A stretch of DNA of 5,838 nucleotides, from contig CALMOI010000235.1 in assembly GCA_937871735.1 (NCBI GenBank), positions 1 through 5,838 on the forward strand, written 5' to 3'. The position numbers were made by a program, and so were the translations under genes. The notes beneath the pieces were generated by a model. That model was given only the letters and a program-made list of their open reading frames with translations. It did not search any database and was not told the origin of the DNA. Shown in pieces: positions 1-4,886 of the stretch; within the stretch, counting starts at the first letter, position 1, and each line of letters opens with the position of its first letter. This DNA is from an uncultured Comamonadaceae bacterium (GTDB lineage: Bacteria > Pseudomonadota > Gammaproteobacteria > Burkholderiales > Burkholderiaceae_C).

Positions 1-767
1 CCGGTAACGCGGGCTTTGCTGGCCAATTCAGGCGGCAAGGCGCTGTCAATTTTGAAGCGCAGCACATTGCTCGAAGCGGCACTCAGCAAATCAGAAGTTT
101 TGGCCAAAGCCACCACGCGCCCTTGCTTGAGCATGGCCAGGCGGTTGCACAGCGCCTCGGCTTCTTCAAGGTAGTGCGTGGTCAGCAGCACGGTGTGGCT
201 TTGTTTGTTGAGCTTGGCAATGAACTGCCACAGCGTCTGGCGCAATTCCACGTCCACGCCGGCCGTGGGCTCATCAAGGACGATCACCGGCGGCTTGTGT
301 ACCAACGCCTGCGCCACCAGCACCCGGCGCTTCATGCCGCCCGAGAGCTGGCGCATGTTGGCGTTGGCTTTGTCGGTCAAGCCCAAGCTGCTGAGCAGTT
401 CGTCGATCCAAGCGTCGTTGTGCTGAATGCCGAAGTAGCCAGACTGAAAGCGCAGCGCTTCGCGGACGTTGAAAAAGGGGTCGAACACCAGCTCTTGCGG
501 CACGATGCCCAGGCGCTTGCGGGCCTCGGCGTAGTCGGCTTGCACGTCGTGCCCTTGCACCAGCACGCGGCCTGAACTGGCCCGCGCCAAGCCGGCCAAA
601 ATGCTGATCAGGGTGGTTTTGCCCGCGCCGTTAGGGCCGAGCAAGCCAAAGAACTCGCCCTCTTCGATGTCGAAGCTAACGTTGTCGAGGGCTTTGAGGG
701 GCTGCCCTTGCCCACCTTGGGCGGCGGGGTAGGTCTTGGAGACAGACTGAAAGGAGATGGCAGACAT
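1..767 (-). CDS. ABC-2 type exporter ATP-binding protein (YadG-like), C-terminus cut by the window edge
   Basis: ATPase subunit of an ABC-2 family exporter, expected to act at the cytoplasmic face of the inner membrane with a separate permease encoded just outside the window. The frame opens with ATG at 765-767 (MSAISFQSVSKTYPAA) and stays open for 255 codons to base 1. Visible motifs are the Walker A GPNGAGKT at residues 44-51, Q-loop Q91, signature LSGGM at 141-145, Walker B VIVLDEP at 161-167 followed by AGVD, and H-loop H198 in TTHYLEEAE. The order and the LLTTHYLEEAE stretch match the YadG/CcmA-like group; the substrate cannot be read from the sequence. It follows mlaB by 55 nt in the same direction and may be the tail of the same transcript. 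No clear Shine-Dalgarno sequence precedes the ATG (GCGGGCTC only). Family assignment is firm; any functional link to Mla is inference from position. Confidence 0.93.
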   Translation of the reverse strand, partial: MSAISFQSVSKTYPAAQGGQGQPLKALDNVSFDIEEGEFFGLLGPNGAGKTTLISILAGLARASSGRVLVQGHDVQADYAEARKRLGIVPQELVFDPFFNVREALRFQSGYFGIQHNDAWIDELLSSLGLTDKANANMRQLSGGMKRRVLVAQALVHKPPVIVLDEPTAGVDVELRQTLWQFIAKLNKQSHTVLLTTHYLEEAEALCNRLAMLKQGRVVALAKTSDLLSAASSNVLRFKIDSALPPELASKARVT

Positions 768-789
768 GAGCCCGCGATTTTAAGGCCAC

Positions 790-808
790 CAGCAGCAACC
801 CGCTGCTG
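790..808 (-). repeat. Short inverted repeat between mlaB and the exporter ATPase gene
   Basis: A 7-bp perfect stem (cagcagc at 790-796, gctgctg at 802-808) with a 5-nt loop lies in the 55-nt spacer. On the minus-strand transcript it is followed by GTGGCCTTAAAATC, with no run of U, so it does not look like an intrinsic terminator. It may be a processing or stability hairpin, or chance. Confidence 0.35.
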
Positions 809-822
809 AGCGCCGGAAGGGA

Positions 823-1098
823 TCAGGCTGCGGCGGAGCTGACGTCCAGCAAATCAGCAATGCCATACAACTGCGCGAGTTGCTGGAGCTTGGCAGGCGC
901 TTGGCGCACGGCAAAGGTCTTGCCCGCATCAACGCTGGCACGGCGGCAGGCCAGCAGCACCGCCAGCGCCGCCGAATCAAACCGGGTTAACGCGCCCGCA
1001 TCGGCCACCACGGCGGTCTCCGCGCCAATCTGGCCCAGCAATTGGGCCAAGCAGGCGCTGGCTTCGTGTTGTGTCAGTTCAGCAGGCAATACCAGCAT
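823..1098 (-). CDS. mlaB: MlaB, STAS-domain subunit of the Mla phospholipid ABC transporter
   Basis: A 91-residue cytoplasmic STAS-domain protein, close to the 97 residues of E. coli MlaB. In the known MlaFEDB complex, MlaB binds the MlaF ATPase and is needed for its stability and activity. The whole protein is one STAS fold. The motif FDSAALAVLL at about residues 40-49 corresponds to the conserved D(S/T)AAL segment, with Ser42 at the place of the functionally important Thr52 of E. coli MlaB. There is no signal peptide or membrane segment. The ATG at 1096-1098 is preceded by GAGG six bases upstream. The gene starts 26 nt after the mlaC stop and is the last Mla gene of the cluster. STAS domains are short and divergent, so the subunit name rests partly on context. 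Confidence 0.9.
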   Translation of the reverse strand: MLVLPAELTQHEASACLAQLLGQIGAETAVVADAGALTRFDSAALAVLLACRRASVDAGKTFAVRQAPAKLQQLAQLYGIADLLDVSSAAA

Positions 1099-1124
1099 GG
1101 AGGGCCTCGGGTGGTGTGCGGTGT

Positions 1125-1760
1125 TTACTTCTTGGCGTTGGCTTTGTTGCGCTCGTCCAGCGAGGCAATCAGGCCATCAATGCCCTTGGCGTTGATTTGC
1201 TGGGTGAATTGACCCTTGTAGGTTTCCACCAGCCACACGCCCATCACGTTCAGGTCGTAAATTTTCCAACCTGCGCCCACGCTGGGGGTTTTTTCCAAGC
1301 GGTAGTCCAGTTGCACCGGGTCGGTTTTACCCTTGATTTCAGTGCGCACGATCAGCTCTTTGTCGTCCGGCGAGGCGCGCAAGGGCTTCATCACCACGTC
1401 TTGGTCGCTGACTTGCGACAGCGCGCCCGCATAGGTGCGCACCAGCAAAATTTTGAATTCTTCTTGCAGAGCTTTTTGCTGCTCAGGCGTGGCTTTGCGC
1501 CAAGCTGGGCCGGTGGCCGAAGCCGTCATGCGCTGGAAGTTGACGTTGGGCATGATCTTGGTATCCACCAAGGCCACCAGCTTGGACAAGTCACCCGACT
1601 GCAAAGACTTGTCGGCCTTGATGGTGTTGAGCACGTCGGTGGACAGGCGCTTGACCAATGCGTCCGGTGCCTCGTCAGCAGCGTGGCTCAAGGGCGCGGC
1701 GGCCATCAGCAAGGTTGCCACAGTGGCGGACAGGAATCGGGCGAAATATCGACGGTTCAT
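1125..1760 (-). CDS. mlaC: MlaC, periplasmic phospholipid-binding carrier
   Basis: Soluble periplasmic protein that ferries phospholipid between outer-membrane MlaA and inner-membrane MlaFEDB (family knowledge). From the ATG at 1758-1760 the product is 211 residues, the same length as E. coli MlaC. It opens with a classical Sec signal peptide: basic MNRR, a hydrophobic core to about residue 22, then SHAADEAP with likely cleavage after residue 27 or 28. The mature part has MlaC/Ttg2D-type features, including NVNFQRMT, WRKATPEQQKALQEEF and WKIYDLNVMGVWLVETYKGQF near the C-terminus. An in-frame ATG at 1797-1799 would add 13 residues in front of the signal peptide. I prefer the shorter form because its n-region is normal, although neither start has a good Shine-Dalgarno sequence (only GAAAG eight bases before 1760). 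A 126-nt spacer separates it from mlaA. Confidence 0.94.
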   Translation of the reverse strand: MNRRYFARFLSATVATLLMAAAPLSHAADEAPDALVKRLSTDVLNTIKADKSLQSGDLSKLVALVDTKIMPNVNFQRMTASATGPAWRKATPEQQKALQEEFKILLVRTYAGALSQVSDQDVVMKPLRASPDDKELIVRTEIKGKTDPVQLDYRLEKTPSVGAGWKIYDLNVMGVWLVETYKGQFTQQINAKGIDGLIASLDERNKANAKK

Positions 1761-1775
1761 AAAAGTGACTTTCAG

Positions 1776-1792
1776 GAGGGCGATGAGCCCTC
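1776..1792 (-). repeat. Hairpin just upstream of mlaC
   Basis: A perfect 6-bp GC-rich stem (gagggc at 1776-1781, gccctc at 1787-1792) with a 5-nt loop lies 15 nt before the preferred mlaC ATG. In the longer reading of mlaC it would lie inside the coding region, just after the ATG at 1799. There is no U-tract after it on the minus strand (CTGAAAGTC), so it is not a terminator. It could affect which mlaC start is used; that is inference. Confidence 0.4.
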
Positions 1793-1890
1793 TAAGCATG
1801 ACGATGGGTGTTGGAGCCTGAAGGGGCTCGCGGGTTCATATCCGTTGGGTCAAGTTTGCAAGCAACTGCAACGGATCCAAGAGGGTTCAT
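1792..1890 (-). CDS. Possible 32-codon small reading frame bridging mlaA and mlaC (doubtful)
   Basis: Reading from ATG at 1888-1890, this frame runs 32 codons to a TAG at 1792-1794. Its start overlaps the mlaA stop as ATGA, the same arrangement seen at mlaF/mlaE and mlaD/mlaA, and its end overlaps the alternative upstream mlaC ATG (1797-1799). The product would begin MNPLGSVAVACKLD and has no domain or membrane segment I recognise. Against it: no Shine-Dalgarno sequence, many codons ending in A or T (13 of 31 end in G or C, below the neighbours by eye), and most of it lies over inverted repeats. It may serve only to carry ribosomes from mlaA to mlaC, or it may be chance. Confidence 0.2.
   Translation of the reverse strand: MNPLGSVAVACKLDPTDMNPRAPSGSNTHRHA
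1814..1829 (-). repeat. Small inverted repeat in the mlaA-mlaC spacer
   Basis: A 5-bp stem (gagcc at 1814-1818, ggctc at 1825-1829) with a 6-nt loop. On its own this is weak and could be chance. It is listed because it sits between two stronger inverted repeats in the same 126-nt spacer. No terminator tail follows it. Confidence 0.25.
1840..1876 (-). repeat. Inverted repeat just after the mlaA stop codon
   Basis: An 8-bp perfect stem (atccgttg at 1840-1847, caacggat at 1869-1876) encloses 21 nt. The enclosed stretch includes a second short palindrome (ttgc-aa-gcaa, 1856-1865). It begins 10 nt after the mlaA stop on the transcript. No U-run follows on the minus strand (the next bases are ATGAACCC), so it is not a canonical terminator. 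It could protect the mlaF-E-D-A segment of mRNA or set expression relative to mlaC-B; this is inference. Confidence 0.5.
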
Positions 1891-2678
1891 TGCGCAGCCG
1901 AGGCAGGTGCCGCAGGTGGGGTTGGAGTCGCCTCGGGCGGCTCACCGTCTTCGGGCGGGCGGCCGTCATAGATATCGTTACGGCGCTTTTGCAAGTACAC
2001 ATCGCGGATGAAGCTGTAAGGATCCAAAGCTGCCTCTTGCAGTGTTTGTCCGGCGCGCAAATAGCCCGCACGGGTGTCCACCGCATTGATCAAGGTGATC
2101 TGGTTGCGCGTGCGTATCGGATCAACATCAGACAGCGGATTGCCCAGCGTGTCTAGGCGCAACGCTGCTGCATCACGCACCGTTGATGGCCCCAAGATCG
2201 GCAGCACCAAGTACGGCCCCGACGGCACGCCCCAGAAACCCATGGTCTGCCCAAAATCTTCTTTGTGCTGCTCGATGCCAATCTCGGAAGCCACGTCCAA
2301 CACGCCCCCCAAACCCAGCACGGTGTTCACGCTGACGCGCGCCAGTGTTTCAACCGATTCTTTGGGCTTGAGCTGCACCACGTTGTTGAAGAACGACCAC
2401 ACATCGCTGGCGTTGCTGAAAAAGTTGGACACCCCTACTCGAACGGGCCTGGGCGTGACATCGTTGTAAGCCGTGGCGACGGGCTTGAGAAACATCCGGT
2501 CCACCACATCGTTGAAGCCGTAAATTTTGCGGTTCACAGGTTCAATCGGGTCACGCGGATCCGCGCCTTGCAAGCTGGCGCAGCCGCTGAGCAGCAGCAT
2601 CGCCCCACAAGCAGCAGCCAACACCCCGCGCGCTACGCGGCGTGGTGCAAGCGTGAAATGTGCAGTGTCGGTGTTCAT
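1887..2678 (-). CDS. mlaA: MlaA (VacJ), outer-membrane phospholipid-removing lipoprotein
   Basis: Outer-membrane lipoprotein that extracts misplaced phospholipid from the outer leaflet and passes it to MlaC, in known systems together with trimeric porins. The 263-residue product has a lipoprotein signal ending in the lipobox LLSGC, with Cys33 as the lipidated residue and Ala34 at +2, compatible with outer-membrane sorting. The MlaA signature follows: DPRDPIEPVNRKIYGFND at about 41-58, FFSNASDVWSFFNNVVQ at about 86-102, and EDFGQTMGFWGVPSGPYLVLP at about 140-160. The last 25 residues are a Pro/Glu/Ala-rich, probably disordered tail, which makes it slightly longer than E. coli MlaA (251). The ATG overlaps the mlaD stop (ATGA at 2675-2678), and the strong GGAGGTGA at 2682-2689 fixes this start. 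In E. coli this gene is unlinked to the other mla genes; here it lies inside their operon. Confidence 0.97.
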   Translation of the reverse strand: MNTDTAHFTLAPRRVARGVLAAACGAMLLLSGCASLQGADPRDPIEPVNRKIYGFNDVVDRMFLKPVATAYNDVTPRPVRVGVSNFFSNASDVWSFFNNVVQLKPKESVETLARVSVNTVLGLGGVLDVASEIGIEQHKEDFGQTMGFWGVPSGPYLVLPILGPSTVRDAAALRLDTLGNPLSDVDPIRTRNQITLINAVDTRAGYLRAGQTLQEAALDPYSFIRDVYLQKRRNDIYDGRPPEDGEPPEATPTPPAAPASAAQ

Positions 2679-3163
2679 TTGTCACCTCCGGGGGCAGGCG
2701 TGGTTTTGCCTTCGGCGGCCTTGCTGTACAGGAACTGGCTGATCAGATTCTCCAGCACCACAGCCGATTGCGTAGCACTGACTTGATCACCCGCTGCCAA
2801 CAATTTTTCATCAGCGCCGGCTTCGATGCCAATGTACTGCTCACCCAGCAAGCCGCTGGTCAAAATTTTCAACGAGCTGTCTTTGGGAAACGCAAAGCGG
2901 CTTTGCAGCGCCAAGGTCACTTTGGCTTGATAGGACTTGTCGTCAAAGGTGATGGACTCCACCCGGCCCACGACCACCCCAGCGCTTTTGACCGCCGCCT
3001 TGGCCTTCAAGCCGCCGATGTTGTCGAACTTGGCCGAGACACGGTAGTCCGAATCAAAATTCAAACTGAGCAAGTTGGCCGACTTCAGCGCCAAAAACAG
3101 CACCGCCACGATACCAATCACCACAAACAAACCGACCCACACATCATTTTTAGAACGCTGCAT
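2675..3163 (-). CDS. mlaD: MlaD, inner-membrane-anchored MCE-domain lipid-binding subunit
   Basis: MCE-family subunit of the MlaFEDB transporter; in known structures it forms a hexameric ring in the periplasm on top of MlaE, with a central lipid channel. The 162-residue product has a short cytoplasmic N-terminus (MQRSKNDVW), one transmembrane helix at about 8-26, and a single MCE domain at about 39-116 containing FDNIGGLKAKAAVKSAGVVVG and the late motif GLLGEQYIGIE. A helical C-terminal segment at about 132-148 (SAVVLENLISQFLYS) would line the ring interior. It is shorter than E. coli MlaD (183), mainly in the tail. The start at 3163 is fixed by AGGAGG four bases upstream, which overlaps the mlaE stop. 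The last four bases overlap the mlaA start. Confidence 0.97.
   Translation of the reverse strand: MQRSKNDVWVGLFVVIGIVAVLFLALKSANLLSLNFDSDYRVSAKFDNIGGLKAKAAVKSAGVVVGRVESITFDDKSYQAKVTLALQSRFAFPKDSSLKILTSGLLGEQYIGIEAGADEKLLAAGDQVSATQSAVVLENLISQFLYSKAAEGKTTPAPGGDK
2682..2689 (-). promoter_or_regulatory. Strong ribosome-binding site of mlaA, inside the mlaD coding end
   Basis: GGAGGTGA on the minus strand, with six bases between GGAGG and the mlaA ATG. It lies within the last codons of mlaD and, with the ATGA overlap, suggests translational coupling of mlaD and mlaA in similar amounts. Confidence 0.85.
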
Positions 3164-3167
3164 GGTT

Positions 3168-3173
3168 CCTCCT
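3168..3173 (-). promoter_or_regulatory. Ribosome-binding site of mlaD overlapping the mlaE stop codon
   Basis: A perfect AGGAGG on the minus strand, four bases before the mlaD ATG. Its first bases belong to the mlaE TAG stop (3172-3174), so a ribosome finishing mlaE sits on the mlaD initiation region. It decides the mlaD start. Confidence 0.88.
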
Positions 3174-3951
3174 AAATACTGAACATCAACACGGTCAGGA
3201 TGAAATCCAGACCCAGCACCGACAACGAGGCCACCACCACAGTGCGGGTGGTGGCACGCGAAACTCCCTCAGGCGTGGGCTGCGCGTCAAAGCCTTGCAG
3301 CAGCGCCACAAAGGTCACCGCCAACCCAAACACCACGCTTTTGATCATGCCGTTACCGACATCGGACCACACGTCGACCCCGCCCTGCATCTGGCTCCAA
3401 AAGGAACCCGCATCAATGCCGATCAACAGCACGCCCACCACGTAGCCGCCAAAAATACCCACCGCGCTGAACACAGCTGCCAGTACCGGCATGGCGATCA
3501 AGCCCGCCACGAAACGCGGAGCAAGCACCCGGCGCACGGGGTCAACCGCCATCATTTCCATGGCGGTGAGCTGCTCGCCCGCCTTCATCAAGCCGATTTC
3601 TGCGGTCAAGGCGGTGCCTGCGCGTCCCGCGAACAGCAAAGCGGTCACGACTGGCCCGAGTTCACGCACCAGCGACAGCGCCACCAGCAAGCCCAAGGCC
3701 TCGGAAGACCCGTAACGCTGCAAGGTGTAGTAGCCCTGCAAGCCCAGCACAAAGCCCACAAACAAGCCCGACACGCCAATGATGGACAGCGAGTAGTTGC
3801 CCAAAAAATGAATCTGGTCGCGCACCAAACTGCCGCGCCGCAGCGCCGGGCCGATCAGCATCAGCAAGCGCCAAAACAGACGTGCGCCCACGCCCATTTC
3901 GGCCAATTGGCGGCGCACGCCATAACCCAGCATCGTCAGCCACTGGCTCAT
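3172..3951 (-). CDS. mlaE: MlaE, permease subunit of the Mla phospholipid ABC transporter
   Basis: Integral inner-membrane permease of the MlaE/YrbE family; a dimer of MlaE carries lipid between the MlaD ring and the membrane, driven by MlaF. The 259-residue length matches E. coli MlaE (260). An amphipathic N-terminal segment (about 1-45) is followed by roughly five hydrophobic segments near 52-75, 86-108, 145-180, 202-220 and 237-258. The family hallmark LVRELGPVVTALLFAGRAG lies at about 94-112, followed by the EIGLMKAGEQLTAMEMMAVD stretch (about 118-137) that forms the coupling region facing the ATPase. The ATG at 3949-3951 overlaps the mlaF stop by ATGA, and AAGGGAG (3958-3964) six bases upstream supports this start. 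The mlaD ATG follows eight bases after its stop codon. Confidence 0.97.
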   Translation of the reverse strand: MSQWLTMLGYGVRRQLAEMGVGARLFWRLLMLIGPALRRGSLVRDQIHFLGNYSLSIIGVSGLFVGFVLGLQGYYTLQRYGSSEALGLLVALSLVRELGPVVTALLFAGRAGTALTAEIGLMKAGEQLTAMEMMAVDPVRRVLAPRFVAGLIAMPVLAAVFSAVGIFGGYVVGVLLIGIDAGSFWSQMQGGVDVWSDVGNGMIKSVVFGLAVTFVALLQGFDAQPTPEGVSRATTRTVVVASLSVLGLDFILTVLMFSI

Positions 3952-4793
3952 GAGCGACTCCCTTGGTTTGCTGTCGCAGCCTGTGCAGAACCGAAATCTG
4001 CCTCCAAAGCGGGCGCTGGATGGTGAAAGCGCACCGGCCCATCGGGCAGCGCATGGACAAATTGATGCACCAACGGATCATTGCTGTGGCGCACTTCGTC
4101 GGGCGTGCCTTGTGCCACGATGTGCCCATTGGCCAGCACGATCACTTGGTCGGCAATGTGGAAGGTCTCGTCCAAATCGTGCGAGACGATGATGGTGGTC
4201 AGGCCCATCGCATCGTTGAGCTCACGAATCAAGCGGGCGGCGGTGCCCAGAGAAATCGGATCCAGCCCCGCAAAAGGCTCGTCGTACATCACCAGTTCGG
4301 GGTCAAGGGCAATGGCACGGGCCAACGCCACGCGCCGCGCCATGCCGCCGGAAAGCTCGCTGGGCATCAGGTCGCGCGCGCCACGCAGGCCGACGGCATT
4401 GAGCTTCATCAACACAATGTCGCGGATCAGCGCGGGAGAAAGCTCGGTGTGTTCACGTAGCGGAAAAGCAACGTTGTCAAACACGCTCATGTCAGTGAAC
4501 AAAGCACCGAACTGAAACAACATGCCCATACGACGGCGAGCCGCGTAGAGCTGGGCGACATTCATCGCCCCCACATCTTGTCCATCAAAGAGCGTTTGGC
4601 CGGATTGACCGCGTATCTGACCACCAATCAGGCGCAGGACGGTGGTTTTGCCGCCGCCCGATGCGCCCATCAAGGCCGTGACTTTGCCGCGCGGCACTTG
4701 AAGGCTGACGCGATCCAAAATCACCCGATCCCCGTACCCAAAGGTCAGGTTGCGCAGCTCGACAAGAGGGGTATCAACAGAGGTGGCGGTCAT
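3948..4793 (-). CDS. mlaF: MlaF, ATP-binding subunit of the Mla phospholipid ABC transporter
   Basis: Cytoplasmic ATPase that powers MlaFEDB lipid transport across the cell envelope. The 281-residue product has Walker A GASGGGKT at residues 43-50, Q-loop Q94 (MLFQFGALF), signature LSGGM at 147-151, Walker B LVMYDEP at 167-173, D-loop AGLD at 175-178 and H-loop H205 in IIVSHDLDE. The C-terminal stretch VHQFVHALPDGPVRFHHPA (about 242-260) matches the MlaF-specific tail (DGPV.F..PA), which in E. coli reaches over the partner MlaF near MlaB. This separates it from generic ABC ATPases. About 20 extra residues follow. The ATG at 4791-4793 has no Shine-Dalgarno sequence. Upstream in frame there is no ATG, GTG or TTG before a stop, so this start is the only good one. 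A terminator-like hairpin ends seven bases before it. Confidence 0.96.
   Translation of the reverse strand: MTATSVDTPLVELRNLTFGYGDRVILDRVSLQVPRGKVTALMGASGGGKTTVLRLIGGQIRGQSGQTLFDGQDVGAMNVAQLYAARRRMGMLFQFGALFTDMSVFDNVAFPLREHTELSPALIRDIVLMKLNAVGLRGARDLMPSELSGGMARRVALARAIALDPELVMYDEPFAGLDPISLGTAARLIRELNDAMGLTTIIVSHDLDETFHIADQVIVLANGHIVAQGTPDEVRHSNDPLVHQFVHALPDGPVRFHHPAPALEADFGSAQAATANQGSRS
3958..3964 (-). promoter_or_regulatory. Ribosome-binding site of mlaE within the mlaF coding end
   Basis: AAGGGAG on the minus strand, six bases before the mlaE ATG and inside the final codons of mlaF. It supports the ATGA-overlap start of mlaE and coupled synthesis of ATPase and permease. Confidence 0.8.
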
Positions 4794-4827
4794 AAAACAA
4801 CAAAAGCCGGAAAGACACCGGCTTTTG
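4794..4827 (-). terminator. Intrinsic terminator after gltD, abutting the mlaF start
   Basis: A perfect 10-bp stem (caaaagccgg at 4801-4810, ccggcttttg at 4818-4827) with a 7-nt loop. On the minus strand the second arm ends in CTTTTG and continues TTGTTTT, giving a U-rich tail that runs directly into the mlaF ATG. The shape is that of a Rho-independent terminator for gltBD transcripts. On the plus strand the hairpin is followed by GATAATACGG, so that orientation is less likely. The odd point is its position: it fills the place of the mlaF leader and ribosome-binding site. Confidence 0.72.
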
Positions 4828-4833
4828 GATAAT

Positions 4834-4865
4834 ACGGGATCAGGGAGAACCCTGCTTGATCCCGT
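4834..4865 (-). repeat. Long hairpin in the gltD-mlaF spacer
   Basis: A 9-bp perfect outer stem (acgggatca at 4834-4842, tgatcccgt at 4857-4865) encloses three more G-C pairs (ggg at 4843-4845, ccc at 4850-4852), a bulge of 4 nt on one side and a 4-nt loop agaa. An alternative inner stem is caggg/ccctg. On the minus strand the sequence after it is ATTATCC, not U-rich, so it is not a terminator alone. It sits just upstream of the terminator hairpin and may be part of the gltD 3' end or of a leader controlling mlaF. Confidence 0.55.
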
Positions 4866-4867
4866 TC

Positions 4868-4883
4868 GAGAGTGTCACCTCTC
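4868..4883 (-). repeat. Short hairpin just after the gltD stop codon
   Basis: A 5-bp stem (gagag at 4868-4872, ctctc at 4879-4883) with a 6-nt loop, three bases after the gltD TAA. Weak alone. It is the first of three consecutive inverted repeats that together fill almost all of the 93-nt spacer. Confidence 0.35.
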
Positions 4884-4886
4884 AGC

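Noticed and set aside
123..575. A 150-codon plus-strand frame over the left-edge ATPase gene
   Set aside because: The minus strand here encodes a complete set of ABC ATPase motifs in one uninterrupted frame, so the plus-strand frame is a by-product.
1820..1886. A sigma-70 promoter for mlaC in the spacer (TTGACC near 1845-1855 on the minus strand)
   Set aside because: No acceptable -10 hexamer lies 16-18 bases downstream; the best match (GATATG paired with TTGCTT) is poor and overlaps the inverted repeat.
1071..2156. A 361-codon open frame on the plus strand
   Set aside because: It lies antisense to mlaB, mlaC and mlaA and crosses their spacers. Its product is rich in His, Gln and Arg, with no recognisable domain, as expected for a shadow of GC-rich genes on the other strand.
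3295..4026. A 243-codon open frame on the plus strand
   Set aside because: Antisense to mlaE and the end of mlaF; extremely His/Gln/Ala-rich low-complexity translation without a family signature. A shadow frame.
3662..4129. A 155-codon minus-strand frame overlapping the mlaF end and mlaE start
   Set aside because: It is out of frame with both MlaF and MlaE, which each carry full family motifs through this region.
4801..4827. The hairpin before mlaF as a plus-strand or bidirectional terminator
   Set aside because: No plus-strand gene runs into it, and the plus-strand sequence after the stem (GATAATACGG) lacks a T-run. Only the minus orientation has the U-rich tail.
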